Assembly (NCBI GenBank): GCA_964490845.1 | Contig: CAZBED010000005.1 | Span: 124,001-188,000 of the forward strand | From: JADJSS01 sp964490845 | GTDB lineage: Bacteria > Bacteroidota > Bacteroidia > Chitinophagales > JADIYW01 | Length of the DNA: 64,000 bases | Reading direction: 5' to 3' | Shown: positions 27,087 to 36,671 of the stretch, piece by piece | How positions within the stretch are numbered: position 1 is the stretch's first letter | Layout of the letters: every line of letters begins with the position of its first letter | The notes under the pieces: model-generated | What the model was told of the DNA's origin: nothing | What the model saw: only the letters and a program-made list of their open reading frames with translations | Databases searched by the model: none | Made by a program: the position numbers and the translations under genes

Positions 27087-27974
27087 ATGAAGCCATTTTT
27101 TCTTCTTTTACTTTCAGGCATTATTTTTGTCGTAAATGCACAAACTTCCAATACTGCAAAGAATACCACAACAACAAAAACAACCACTGTACCAACACCT
27201 ACAAATACGACTAAGTCAGCTGTTACACCCAAAACCAATATCCCCAAACAACCAACGGGTTTACAAGAATATGTAACAAAAAATAAAGGGGCAGCTGTAA
27301 GCACAGCCGACCCGAACGCTAAACCATTTCCGTTTACCGGTAGCTTTACCATGAACTATGAGATAAGGGAAGCGAATGCAAAACCGAACTTAGGAAAAAT
27401 AAAATACGCTTTTGACGGATTCCTCGTATCGCTGATACCATCCTTTGCCAATACCAATAAAGCTATCGCAAGCATGAATACCATTATCAATTCAAAAGAT
27501 AATGAAATGATGAATCTGACCATTGACATGAAAGGAAAGAAATCAGGCTTATTGCTGAAATTGCCAAAGCAGGTCATCAGTAAGGATACAACCATACAAA
27601 CCGCCAAACCAATTGTCATCAAAAAGACTAATGAATCAAAAGTCATAGAAGGATATAAATGTGAGAAATATGTCATTGACTACACCGATACTTCCAGTAT
27701 TGTGAGCTGGGTAACCAACGATATCGCATTAAATTCTTCAGATTTACTGAAACTAATTAATATGGGATTCAGGGGCAAATCCCCTTTTTCCAAAACAAAT
27801 CTGTCTGACATAAAAGGCACTGCTCTGGAAACGACAATTACTAAAAAAGATGGTAGCAGTACAAAAATTACAGTGACTGAAATCAGCAAAAAGAAACCCG
27901 ATGCCGTGGTATTTTCTTATGATGGTTACAATGTCGCAGACGCCCGTTCCATTCCGATGTTTGGAGGCAACTAA
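27087..27974 (+). CDS. Secreted DUF4412-like protein
   Basis: A 295-residue exported protein. The signal peptide ends at VNAQ (residue 19), followed by a Thr/Asn-rich low-complexity linker (about 20-60). The folded part has GSFTMNYEIRE and VIEGYKCEKYVIDY, which match the I-x-GYKC-x-KY pattern of DUF4412 proteins. These proteins are predicted beta-rich and periplasmic; no reaction is known. A near-consensus -7 (TATCTTTA) lies 14 bases upstream, and a strong hairpin terminator follows. Confidence 0.75.
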   Translation: MKPFFLLLLSGIIFVVNAQTSNTAKNTTTTKTTTVPTPTNTTKSAVTPKTNIPKQPTGLQEYVTKNKGAAVSTADPNAKPFPFTGSFTMNYEIREANAKPNLGKIKYAFDGFLVSLIPSFANTNKAIASMNTIINSKDNEMMNLTIDMKGKKSGLLLKLPKQVISKDTTIQTAKPIVIKKTNESKVIEGYKCEKYVIDYTDTSSIVSWVTNDIALNSSDLLKLINMGFRGKSPFSKTNLSDIKGTALETTITKKDGSSTKITVTEISKKKPDAVVFSYDGYNVADARSIPMFGGN

Positions 27975-28000
27975 TCATTATCCTTTTTTTTATTTCTGAT

Positions 28001-28027
28001 ATCCCCTCCAACGAGAGGGGATTTTTA
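28001..28027 (+). terminator. Rho-independent terminator after the DUF4412 gene
   Basis: Stem ATCCCCTC (28001-28008) and GAGGGGAT (28015-28022) with a six-base loop, followed by a short T run. Confidence 0.8.
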
Positions 28028-28073
28028 TCAGTACTTTAACAAGTTGCTGTTATTTGTTGCATTCCTGATTTTA

Positions 28074-28081
28074 TATTTTTG
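28074..28081 (+). promoter_or_regulatory. -7 element (TATTTTTG) for the ceramidase-like gene
   Basis: Exact TAnnTTTG, 19 bases before the ATG at 28101. It lies downstream of the alternative TTG start at 28044 and supports the ATG. Confidence 0.5.
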
Positions 28082-28100
28082 TAAAAAGCTACAGACTAGG

Positions 28101-29024
28101 ATGCCTACTATCGATTTTGACAGATTCAGAGAGAATTTCAGCCTTCACAATCATCGGCCCAGAGTATTTTCATGGCCATTTTTCGGCACACTCCTGTTTG
28201 CCTCGGGATTATTTATTCTGTATAAACTCAATCAATATATTGATCCCTGGCAATCCTGGAGACAGGCATTAGGCAATGCCACCAACTTCTGTGAGCTGAA
28301 CCGGTTCGACCAGCTGATTGTTCAGCCCTCTAACACATGGTCCAACTTAGGGTTTATAATTGTTGGATTGATATTCATCAGCATTGCCAAAAATGACCAT
28401 ATTTATGAGAACCGAACCAATGTCAACAACTTACTGGCAAAATTTCCCGGATTCTCTTTTATAATAGGTTTTTCAACTTTATATATGGGCATTGGAAGTT
28501 TTATGTACCATGCCACTCTCACTTTCTTTTTTCAGAAACTCGACCAAACCGGCATGTACTTCTTACTTATCGCTTTTATCGCCTATTTATTATTTAAAAT
28601 TTTTCCCAAAATAAAATACCGGGGGAAAGAATATATTTCCAATCGCTTTTTCATCGTATGTGCCATTATCATGCAATTATTCTTCTTTTTCTTCCTTTGG
28701 AAATTACCGGTTAATATTCTGTTTCCATCGTTGACCTTATTGTTCATCCTTGCAAATTTATTTTTGCTGATAAAGATGAAAGACAATGTTTCCTATACCA
28801 AATTAATAATTGCTTCTTTTATCACACTATTAATCTCCACAACGGTCTGGTTGTTAGACATCACCGACAAGTTATGCTCTCCTACCAGTATTTTTCAGGG
28901 GCATTCATTGTGGCATCTCTTAAATGCAGTCAGCATATTCTTAGCCTATATGTTTTACAGAAGTGAAGAGTTTTTAACACCTGAAGAACAAGAAATTATG
29001 CAACCCTTTGAAGAAATGGCATAA
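28101..29024 (+). CDS. Alkaline ceramidase-like membrane hydrolase (CREST superfamily)
   Basis: A 307-residue membrane protein with about seven helices. It carries the signatures of the ceramidase family: NFCELNRFDQ with the acidic and Cys residues, NTWSNLGFI, SFMYHATLTFFFQKLDQTGMY (Ser and His, then Asp) and HSLWHLLNA (two His). In CREST enzymes these Ser, Asp and His residues bind zinc and hydrolyse an amide or ester. Many Bacteroidota make sphingolipids, so a ceramide-type substrate is plausible but not shown. The start at 28101 is preferred over a TTG at 28044. Confidence 0.82.
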   Translation: MPTIDFDRFRENFSLHNHRPRVFSWPFFGTLLFASGLFILYKLNQYIDPWQSWRQALGNATNFCELNRFDQLIVQPSNTWSNLGFIIVGLIFISIAKNDHIYENRTNVNNLLAKFPGFSFIIGFSTLYMGIGSFMYHATLTFFFQKLDQTGMYFLLIAFIAYLLFKIFPKIKYRGKEYISNRFFIVCAIIMQLFFFFFLWKLPVNILFPSLTLLFILANLFLLIKMKDNVSYTKLIIASFITLLISTTVWLLDITDKLCSPTSIFQGHSLWHLLNAVSIFLAYMFYRSEEFLTPEEQEIMQPFEEMA

Positions 29025-29032
29025 TTTTTAGG

Positions 29033-29040
29033 TATATTTG
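29033..29040 (+). promoter_or_regulatory. -7 element (TATATTTG) for the esterase lipoprotein gene
   Basis: Exact TAnnTTTG, 17 bases before the ATG at 29058; a TTTG lies 22 bases further upstream. Confidence 0.5.
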
Positions 29041-29057
29041 CTTATACCTTTTAACTT

Positions 29058-30218
29058 ATGTATACAAAACCTTTCAGACTGTTTTTCTTAGTTATTTTTA
29101 CTGTCTTACTGAACAGTTGTACAGCGTTATTCCAGGCACAAACCAGCATCCAGAAAGCAACCGGGCAATTACCCCCCAGAGCCTATGTAATAGATTACCC
29201 GCCTAACGGCGACAGGATAAAACCTACCCTGATTCCGGGCGGCGGTATGCTGACTACCAATCCGAATCCGTGGGGCGTAAGGTATAAAGACTACGTTTTT
29301 ACCGATTACGACATACAGACGGAAACTTACAAGAAAGGAGCTCCAACTCACAATGGCGGCTCCAGCAATATTATTATGGACATCTTCACCCCCAGAAGCG
29401 ATGCCGAAAAAAAACGCCCCTGTATCGTTTATGTTTTTGGAGGAGGTTTTTATATGAAAGTAGACGACTGTACAACAGAAATCTGTAAAGGCATGGTACA
29501 GAAAGGATATGTGGTGGCTTCCATTGATTACAGAATCGGGTTTGCCAACGCAATGCTTTCCCCTCAATGTGAAGGCGATTTTAATACCGGTTTTTATCCC
29601 GCGGTTATTAGGGCTGTTCAAGATGCGCGTTCAGCCGTCCGATACCTCAAAGCCAATGCCGAGCGCTTAGGAATTGACCCCGATAAAATTTTCATTGGCG
29701 GGCAAAGTGCTGGTGCAATTACCGCCTTGGGTATGGCGTTGTATGACGATGCAGATGTACCGGAGGAAGTACTTAAACAGGTAGGCGGTACCTTAGACCC
29801 CCAGAAAGATAACATGGAATACAACAGCAAAGTTGCAGGCGTTTACTCGATGGCAGGAGCTATATTTTCTGAAAAGATAATTGTAAAAAAAGCAAATACT
29901 CCGTTTTTGCTCATCTCCGGCAGCTGTGATGAATTAATAGACCCTGTCAAAGCACCTGCTTATAAATGTAAAGACAGAAAAACATTCCCTGAAATCGCAG
30001 GCAGCGGATTGATTTATGAGATTATGAAAAACAACAACATCATGAAGTTTGATTATATCTGTGGCGGCGGGCATGGCATGGGAAGTGTCGGCTTTAACAA
30101 ACTGCTCAATTTAGTCAGTGGCTTTACCTACAGTGTATTACAAGGCAAACCGATAAACGGTAAAGAAATCATTGTGGCGGATGCTCCTGTGTGCAATAAA
30201 CCAGAAACCTGTAAATAA
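29058..30218 (+). CDS. Carboxylesterase-type alpha/beta hydrolase lipoprotein
   Basis: A 386-residue exported hydrolase. The signal peptide ends in the lipobox LNSC (Cys near residue 21), so the protein is lipid-anchored. The core has the oxyanion segment YVFGGGFYMK (HGGG-like), the nucleophile elbow GGQSAGA (Ser near residue 217), an acid in SGSCDELIDPVKAP and the His in GGGHGMG. The order is that of carboxylesterase type B and hormone-sensitive lipase relatives. Several cysteines (CTTEIC, CNKPETC) may form disulphides. Its stop is four bases from the convergent ABC-F gene. Confidence 0.88.
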   Translation: MYTKPFRLFFLVIFTVLLNSCTALFQAQTSIQKATGQLPPRAYVIDYPPNGDRIKPTLIPGGGMLTTNPNPWGVRYKDYVFTDYDIQTETYKKGAPTHNGGSSNIIMDIFTPRSDAEKKRPCIVYVFGGGFYMKVDDCTTEICKGMVQKGYVVASIDYRIGFANAMLSPQCEGDFNTGFYPAVIRAVQDARSAVRYLKANAERLGIDPDKIFIGGQSAGAITALGMALYDDADVPEEVLKQVGGTLDPQKDNMEYNSKVAGVYSMAGAIFSEKIIVKKANTPFLLISGSCDELIDPVKAPAYKCKDRKTFPEIAGSGLIYEIMKNNNIMKFDYICGGGHGMGSVGFNKLLNLVSGFTYSVLQGKPINGKEIIVADAPVCNKPETCK

Positions 30219-30222
30219 TTTC

Positions 30223-32073
30223 TTAAACAAATTCGCTTAATTCCAGCCAGCGCAGTTCTTTCTCATCCAATTGTGAAAGGATAATTTCTATTTTTCCGGA
30301 GAGCTCCTGTATTTCCTGATGTTCTGAAATGCCGGAAGATAGTTTTTCTGTTATGACATCCTTCATTTTCGTCAATGTTTCAATCTCCTGCTCCAGCCGC
30401 TTAAATTCTTCCTGTTCTTTAAATGATAATTTCCTTTTTACCGGCGAGGTTGGCTGCTTGATGATATCTGTAGCATTCCTGTCCGCAGACTTCTGCTGAC
30501 GGGCTTCATCCTTTAACTGCAAGCGGTATTCATTATAGTTCCCCAAAAAATCTCTCACTTTTCCATCGCCTTCAAATACCAGCAAATGATCGGTCAGTTT
30601 ATCTAAAAAATAACGGTCATGACTAACAATGACCAGACAACCTTTGAAATCCATCAGGAAATCTTCCAGCACCTGCAAGGTTAGAATATCTAAATCATTG
30701 GTCGGCTCATCCAGAATTAAGAAATTGGGGTTCTTCATCAGAATAGTCAGTAAATAAAGACGTCTGCGTTCCCCACCGCTCAGCGTAGACACAAAATTAT
30801 ATTGCTGTTCGTATGGAAACAGAAAACGCTCTAACAACTGTGCCGCCGATAAAGCACCTTTCCCAATTGGCAAATATTCAGCAATATCTTTAATAACTTC
30901 GATGACACGCTTGTCCGCTTTCAGTTGTAACCCTTTCTGATTGTAGTAACCAAATACGACTGTTTCACCTAAGACAATATTTCCTGCATCCTGTTTTTCA
31001 TCACCAACCAGAATATTTAAAAGCGTTGATTTACCACAGCCGTTCCTGCCAACTATTCCCACCCGTTCCCCTCGCTGAAATTTATGAGAGAATTTATCCA
31101 GCAACACCTTATCCTTATAGGCTTTCTGAATATTATGGAGTTCGAGAATCTTACCACCCAGACGTTGCATTTTCACTTCTATCTCAATTGCCTTATCCTG
31201 TGTCTTCACAGTGGCTGCAGCCTTTACATTTTCAAAATTATCCACTCTCGATTGGGCTTTCGTGGTGCGCGCTTTCGGCTGCCTACGCATCCACTCCAGC
31301 TCTTTTCGGAATGTATTCTGCGCTTTCTCCACATTTACACGCTGATTCTCTTCCCGCAGTTCTTTATTCTCCAGATATTTGGAATAATTGCCTTTATGCT
31401 TGTATAAAATCCCATTCTCCAACTCCAGAATCTCATTACAAATATTCTCCAGAAAATACCGGTCGTGGGTAACCATCAGCAGCGTAATGTTGTTTTTAGA
31501 TAAATACTCTTCCAGCCACTCAATCATATCCATATCGAGGTGGTTTGTTGGTTCATCTAAAATAAACATATCCGGTTGTTGTAATAACAAAATGGCCAGC
31601 GCCAGTCGTTTCTTTTGCCCTCCCGACATGGAACCCACACGCTGATCAAAATCGAAAATCAGAAACTTGGACAGTATCAGTTTCACCTGTTGTTCGTAAT
31701 CCCATGCAGCCAGTTCATCCATTTTATTCATCGCTGATTGCAAATCGCCATGGCCATCCAAAGCCTGTTCATACTGCAAACTAGCTTTCAGAATGGGATT
31801 ATCATCGTGCATGATGGTCTGATAAACGGTTTTACTTTCATCAAAAGCAGGTTCCTGTGTCAGAAATCCCACTTTTATGTCTTTATGAAACTTGTATTCT
31901 CCACTTTCAGGAGGCTCCAGCCCCTGCAATATCCGTATAAGTGACGATTTTCCGGTGCCGTTTCTGGCTATCAATGCCACTTTCTGTCCCTTGTCGATAA
32001 AAAAAGTGATGTTTTCAAACAAGAGTTTGTCGCCGTAATATTTAGAAAGATTATTGACAGATAGGAAATTCAT
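30223..32073 (-). CDS. ABC-F family ATPase (Uup/EttA-like)
   Basis: A 616-residue soluble protein with two ABC domains and no membrane segments. Domain 1 has RNGTGKS, SGGQKKRLALA and MFILDEPTNHLDMD; domain 2 has GRNGCGKS, LSGGERRRLYLL and FLILDEPTNDLDIL. The interdomain linker carries the charged LEWMRRQPKARTTKAQSRV segment typical of Uup. A C-terminal coiled coil (about residues 545-610) also fits Uup, which binds DNA or ribosomes. A -7 element (32078-32085) lies four bases before the ATG. Confidence 0.93.
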   Translation of the reverse strand: MNFLSVNNLSKYYGDKLLFENITFFIDKGQKVALIARNGTGKSSLIRILQGLEPPESGEYKFHKDIKVGFLTQEPAFDESKTVYQTIMHDDNPILKASLQYEQALDGHGDLQSAMNKMDELAAWDYEQQVKLILSKFLIFDFDQRVGSMSGGQKKRLALAILLLQQPDMFILDEPTNHLDMDMIEWLEEYLSKNNITLLMVTHDRYFLENICNEILELENGILYKHKGNYSKYLENKELREENQRVNVEKAQNTFRKELEWMRRQPKARTTKAQSRVDNFENVKAAATVKTQDKAIEIEVKMQRLGGKILELHNIQKAYKDKVLLDKFSHKFQRGERVGIVGRNGCGKSTLLNILVGDEKQDAGNIVLGETVVFGYYNQKGLQLKADKRVIEVIKDIAEYLPIGKGALSAAQLLERFLFPYEQQYNFVSTLSGGERRRLYLLTILMKNPNFLILDEPTNDLDILTLQVLEDFLMDFKGCLVIVSHDRYFLDKLTDHLLVFEGDGKVRDFLGNYNEYRLQLKDEARQQKSADRNATDIIKQPTSPVKRKLSFKEQEEFKRLEQEIETLTKMKDVITEKLSSGISEHQEIQELSGKIEIILSQLDEKELRWLELSEFV

Positions 32074-32077
32074 GCCT

Positions 32078-32085
32078 CAAAAATA
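32078..32085 (-). promoter_or_regulatory. -7 element (TATTTTTG) directly before the ABC-F gene
   Basis: Exact TAnnTTTG ending four bases (AGGC) before the ATG at 32073, predicting a leaderless or near-leaderless transcript. Confidence 0.5.
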
Positions 32086-32224
32086 CGTTTACTATTGAAA
32101 ATTGTCTCATTATCTTATCGTTGCTGCATTTCCCTCGCGTAATAAATCAGAAAAAATACGACTGATGCAGGCACAGTTATGCATCAAAGCAGGGCAGAAC
32201 AGAAATTTTATTATAAATTTAGCC

Positions 32225-33457
32225 GTGAGTTATCAGAAACAAATACTGTTATTTTGGATTATACTTTTTTATGGTACCGGCTTATCAGCACAGGAAAGAC
32301 ACTACACCATTCCCGCCATTAAACAAAAGACGGTATTTCCATTCAATGTCTTCAACGATATATTACTGGTAGATGTTAAAGTTAACCAGTCAAAAACACT
32401 AAAGTTCATCTTTGATTCGGGATGCAAAAGCACCATTATCATTCATCCGAAATACCTGGATTCTTTTGATATCCCTTACCATCAGAAAGTTTACTTTACT
32501 GGATTAGGGTTTAAAGATTCCATTGAAACCATGAAAATTGACAATGGCATGCTGGAGCTGGGCGAATTAAAAGGTGAACACATTCCAATCTTCATTTTAA
32601 GTAAGGATACCTTAACGCTTGACCATTATCTGGGTACTGAAGTGGGCGGAATTTTTGGCGCTGAATTGTTTGAAAAATACTACATACATATCAACTATAA
32701 AAAACGCTTAATTGAATTATTCGAAAAAAAACCCGTTAAAAAAATTACGGAAACTTATAAGAAACTACCGGTGGAAATCCGTAAAAGCAAAGGATATCTT
32801 TCCTGTATGGTAATGAATCATCGGAATGAGTTGTTTTTATCTGAATTATTGCTGGATACCGGTTCCAATATCCCGGTAATTATTAAAAATAAGGAACCTG
32901 AAGATTTGCATATTACAAAATACATACAAGCGGAAATTGGCCAGGGATTGTCGGGAGCCATGTATTCAAAGGTCGGGAGGCTCAAAAAACTATTTCTAGA
33001 CACGTTGAAGTTAGACAGTGTGATTGTTGCCTTTAATGAAACCCCTATCACCTTTAAAGAGATGAATGAAAACACACTCGATGGCAATATCGGAAACGAC
33101 ATCTTAAATCGGCTGGATATGTATTTCGCTTATCCGGAAAAAGCGATTTACTTCAAGCCTTTGAAAAAAATCTATTCCCCGTTTTATTTTAATGTTTCCA
33201 ATATCATCCTGCTTGAGAACAGGACAAAAAATGGCGGGTTTATCGTAAAAAGTATCGCCAGCGACTCCCCACCTTTAGAGGCCGGACTGAAACAAGGCGA
33301 TGAAATTATTAAAATAGACAAGAAACGCTGTAATTCCATGCGGTTGGAAGATGCACTGATTTTGCTGAACAAACGTATCGGGAAAAAAGTCAGCATTGAA
33401 TTTATTCGGAATAAACAAACAGTAAAGATATCCTATAAACTGGTCAGTATAATATAG
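32225..33457 (+). CDS. Retropepsin-like aspartyl protease with PDZ domain
   Basis: An exported protein of about 410 residues. The GTG at 32225 is preferred because it starts a normal signal peptide (KQILLFWIILFYGTGLSAQ); ATG at 32165 is the alternative. Two retropepsin-like lobes are visible: FIFDSGCKSTIII (DSG in place of DTG) and LLDTGSNIPVII. The C-terminal 90 residues form a PDZ domain (GGFIVKSIASDSPPLEAGLKQGDEIIKID). Proteins with this layout are common in Bacteroidota; substrates are unknown. The first-lobe DSG keeps the catalytic aspartate. Confidence 0.85.
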   Translation: MSYQKQILLFWIILFYGTGLSAQERHYTIPAIKQKTVFPFNVFNDILLVDVKVNQSKTLKFIFDSGCKSTIIIHPKYLDSFDIPYHQKVYFTGLGFKDSIETMKIDNGMLELGELKGEHIPIFILSKDTLTLDHYLGTEVGGIFGAELFEKYYIHINYKKRLIELFEKKPVKKITETYKKLPVEIRKSKGYLSCMVMNHRNELFLSELLLDTGSNIPVIIKNKEPEDLHITKYIQAEIGQGLSGAMYSKVGRLKKLFLDTLKLDSVIVAFNETPITFKEMNENTLDGNIGNDILNRLDMYFAYPEKAIYFKPLKKIYSPFYFNVSNIILLENRTKNGGFIVKSIASDSPPLEAGLKQGDEIIKIDKKRCNSMRLEDALILLNKRIGKKVSIEFIRNKQTVKISYKLVSII

Positions 33458-33534
33458 GTGTAAGGTTAGGAAAACAAACAAAAAATTGTAAATTCAATCT
33501 TCAATTTCAGATTAAACATCATAAATCAATAACT

Positions 33535-34539
33535 ATGCAAGCCATTTATTTAGTAAAAAACGGAGCGCCTAAAGTTGCTTTTGAATTCAGAGACATACAG
33601 ATTACAGAACCCGGTGATGATGAGGTAGGTGTCATTGTAGAAGCCTCTGGCATCAATTTCGCCGATGTGGTAGCCCGCCTGGGACAATACCAAGACTGTC
33701 CGCCTTTACCTGCAGTAGTTGGCTACGAAGCTGTAGGAAGAGTGGAAAAGACCGGAAAAAATATCACTACCGTAAAGAAAGGCGACAGGGTACTCGTCTT
33801 CACCCGTTTTGGCGGATACAGCCAGTACGTCATCCAGAAAGAAAATGCTATTGCTGTTATCGGTGAAGATATGGATGCAGGCAAAGCGCTGGCGCTGGCT
33901 ACACAGTACAGCACTGCTTATTATGCCTGTGCCGTAGCCACAAATGTACTGCCTAATGAGACTGTACTGATACATGCCGGAGCGGGTGGTGTAGGCACAG
34001 CGCTGATTCAGTTGTGTAAGCTGAAAAATGCAAAAATATATTCAACGGCCGGTAGTGACAGCAAACTGGAATATCTTCGCCGGCAAGGCGTGGATGTTCC
34101 TATCAACTACAATACAGAGGATTTCTCCAAAGTCATCAAAGAGCCAATAGATGTGGCATTTGACAGTTTGGGCGGCGAAAATTTCCGGAAGAGCTATAAA
34201 TTACTTAACCGTGGCGGACGCATCGTAGGATATGGCGCCTCCTCTATGACGGATGCAAATAATATCTTATCCAAAGCTAAGATTGGAATGGCATTCGGCT
34301 TGTATCATCCGGCACAATTACTGATGGAAAGCCGGTCCATGATTGGTGTTAACATGCTGCGCATTGCGGACTACAAACCCGACACACTGAAACATTGTAT
34401 GGATAGTGTAATTCAGTTGCTGCACGAAGGCAAGGTGGCTCCGCAGGTAGGTAAAATGTATGACGCCAAAGATATTGCTCAGGCACATGATGATATGGAA
34501 AACCGAAAAACTATTGGAAAGATTGGTATTGTTTGGTAA
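33535..34539 (+). CDS. Quinone oxidoreductase-like MDR enzyme
   Basis: A 334-residue cytoplasmic medium-chain dehydrogenase/reductase. The N-terminal GroES-like domain has SGINFADVVARLGQY and VVGYEAVGRVEKTG; the Rossmann domain has HAGAGGVGTALIQLCK for NADPH. It lacks the structural-zinc cysteine cluster of alcohol dehydrogenases, which places it with the quinone oxidoreductase/VAT-1 group. It reduces quinones or enones with NADPH. It stands as a single gene. Confidence 0.88.
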   Translation: MQAIYLVKNGAPKVAFEFRDIQITEPGDDEVGVIVEASGINFADVVARLGQYQDCPPLPAVVGYEAVGRVEKTGKNITTVKKGDRVLVFTRFGGYSQYVIQKENAIAVIGEDMDAGKALALATQYSTAYYACAVATNVLPNETVLIHAGAGGVGTALIQLCKLKNAKIYSTAGSDSKLEYLRRQGVDVPINYNTEDFSKVIKEPIDVAFDSLGGENFRKSYKLLNRGGRIVGYGASSMTDANNILSKAKIGMAFGLYHPAQLLMESRSMIGVNMLRIADYKPDTLKHCMDSVIQLLHEGKVAPQVGKMYDAKDIAQAHDDMENRKTIGKIGIVW

Positions 34540-34656
34540 TACTATTGTTTCATTTTTAGTTGTAAAAAAGTAAATCAAAACCATTTTTGATATGCAAGAA
34601 TACGGTGGTTTGATTCTCATCTTATTTGTTAGCAGCATAGTCGGAATTGACATAAA

Positions 34657-35607
34657 ATGTCTTCATCAAAAATAAAATATACACAATCTATAAAAAAATG
34701 GGCCGCAGAACTGGGTTTTTCACACTGTGGTATCGCCAAAGCTGAATACCTGGAATCGGAAGCATCGCACCTCGAAGAATGGCTGAAACAAGGCTATCAC
34801 GGAGAAATGCGCTACATGGAAAATCACTTTGATATGCGGCTGGATCCGCGCAAACTGGTAAACGGCGCAAAATCCGTCATCTCACTGAGTTATAATTATT
34901 ATACAGACAAAAAACAAACCGCGGTTCCGAAAGTCCCCCTCCAATCGCCTCCTAAAATATCCATGTATGCTTATGGCGAAGATTACCATCACGTGGTAAA
35001 AGACAAACTGAAGATTTTATTGCAACAAATTAAAGAAGCCGCAGGAGACATACACGGTCGTGTTTTTGTGGACTCAGCGCCGGTACTGGAGCGCCCCTGG
35101 GCCGTAAAGAGCGGACTGGGCTGGATAGGCAAACATTCACTGCTTATACACAAACAGCACGGTTCGTTTTTTTTTCTTGCAGAAATTATCCTTGACCTGG
35201 AACTGGATTACGACACGCCATTTCCTACTGACCACTGCGGTACCTGTACCGCCTGTATCGATGCCTGTCCAACACGTGCCATCGTTGCCAACCGGGTTGT
35301 AGATGGAAGCAGGTGTATTTCTTATCTGACAATAGAGCTGAAAGAAGCTATACCGGACGAATTTAAAGGAAAGATGGATAACTGGATGTTTGGCTGCGAT
35401 ATTTGTCAGACAATATGTCCATGGAACCGGTTTTCGCATACCAACAGCGAACCGAAGTTTGTGCCGGATTCACGTCTACTGAATATGACACGCCGGGAAT
35501 GGCAGGAAATAACGGAAGATGTCTTTAAAGAAGTTTTTAAAAAATCACCGGTTAAACGAACGGGTTATGAGGGGTTAAAACGGAATGTGGTCTTTTTAGA
35601 AGGGTAA
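34657..35607 (+). CDS. queG: Epoxyqueuosine reductase QueG
   Basis: QueG uses cobalamin and two [4Fe-4S] clusters to reduce epoxyqueuosine to queuosine in tRNA. The 316 residues include the cluster motifs CGTCTACIDACPT and CDICQTICPW, plus DSAPVLERPWA and GLGWIGKHSLLI of the active site. The catalytic aspartate falls in FVDSAPV. The length and motif order are those of QueG. It goes with queD in this window, though they are 12 kb apart. Confidence 0.95.
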   Translation: MSSSKIKYTQSIKKWAAELGFSHCGIAKAEYLESEASHLEEWLKQGYHGEMRYMENHFDMRLDPRKLVNGAKSVISLSYNYYTDKKQTAVPKVPLQSPPKISMYAYGEDYHHVVKDKLKILLQQIKEAAGDIHGRVFVDSAPVLERPWAVKSGLGWIGKHSLLIHKQHGSFFFLAEIILDLELDYDTPFPTDHCGTCTACIDACPTRAIVANRVVDGSRCISYLTIELKEAIPDEFKGKMDNWMFGCDICQTICPWNRFSHTNSEPKFVPDSRLLNMTRREWQEITEDVFKEVFKKSPVKRTGYEGLKRNVVFLEG

Positions 35608-35810
35608 GTGTCAATAGAATTTGACTCGAATCTATCGCAGAGGAGGAAATGTGACTCTTTTAGCCATTCCAAAGAAAGCAGAAATCCTGCGGACTTATTG
35701 TATACCGGTCAGTAAAAATAAGGTGTATAACTTTCAATATTTTTTAGAAAAAAAAGGGTAACTTTAATTTACTCTTCAGGAAGAGTATGTAAACCAAAAA
35801 ATAAACCACT

Positions 35811-36398
35811 ATGAAAAAGTTATGGATGATTACCCTGGCGGCAGGGGTTATTTTTACCGCATGCAAACCCAAAACTACCATTACCAGCGACGATGGCAAC
35901 TCAAAAGTTAGCGTAGATATCAGCGAGATGCAAAACTCTGCTGATGAGATGAATAAGAAAATTGAAGAGTTGAAAAAATTATCACCGCTTACGGTTGCAC
36001 AAATTAAAGTTCTGCTGCCTGAGGAGTTGTTGGGTATGAAACGTTCGAGTTTTAATTCTACCGCCGCTATGGGCTTTGCAACGGGCGATGCAGAATACAG
36101 AAAAGATGATACCACTACCCTTCATCTGACCATTTGGGACTGCGCCGGGGAAGCCGGTTCCGGATTTTATGCACTAAACTATTGGACAAAAATGTCTATG
36201 GAGTCTGAAAATGAAAGCGGCTATACAAAAACCGTAGACTTTATGGACGGAAAGGCGGTAGAAGATTACAAAAAATACAACGATGCCTATACGCTGACAT
36301 TTACCTCCGGTGACCGTTTAATGGTTACTCTGGCCGGACAACATGTGCCATTAACTTCTTTGCAGGATGCAGCGAAATCACTGAATCTAAAAATATAG
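35811..36398 (+). CDS. Predicted lipoprotein, unknown function
   Basis: A 195-residue protein with a signal peptide and lipobox (GVIFTAC, Cys near residue 18). A short helix (MQNSADEMNKKIEELKKL) is followed by a folded domain with IWDCAGEAGSGFYALNYW. I do not recognise a family. It stands alone, 203 bases after queG; the spacer before it (35608-35810) holds no gene I can support. Confidence 0.7.
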   Translation: MKKLWMITLAAGVIFTACKPKTTITSDDGNSKVSVDISEMQNSADEMNKKIEELKKLSPLTVAQIKVLLPEELLGMKRSSFNSTAAMGFATGDAEYRKDDTTTLHLTIWDCAGEAGSGFYALNYWTKMSMESENESGYTKTVDFMDGKAVEDYKKYNDAYTLTFTSGDRLMVTLAGQHVPLTSLQDAAKSLNLKI

Positions 36399-36671
36399 GG
36401 ATAAAATTATCTTTAGTTAAAGAAAAGCCTGTTATATCTAGGCTTCGCTTCAATATGGCTATTAGAAATAAAATGAAAAATGTCTAATATTGTTTGGCCT
36501 TATGAAAACGGAGGCTTACACTTAAAATATTATTTTTTTGTAATAATATTTATTTTAATATGTACGGATGACAACATTTAATTGGTTTCATACTGTCATT
36601 AATACAAAAAAGCGATATTTGAATATATTCCAATTGGAAAACGGCAGTGCTAACAAATAAAAATCATACCA

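Noticed and set aside
31026..31645. Several plus-strand frames (up to 148 codons) antisense to the ABC-F gene
   Set aside because: They follow the codon structure of the conserved ABC-F gene and show no independent features.
35608..35810. Spacer between queG and the lipoprotein gene checked for a small gene or tRNA
   Set aside because: No cloverleaf, no frame with a plausible start and no conserved peptide could be seen.
36425..36445. Six-base stem AAGCCT/AGGCTT after the lipoprotein gene
   Set aside because: Short stem, nine-base loop and no T run, so it is not a convincing terminator.
36525..36551. Perfect 10-bp inverted repeat AAATATTATT with a seven-base loop
   Set aside because: The stem is made only of A and T in a very AT-rich spacer, so it is weak and may arise by chance; not called a terminator.
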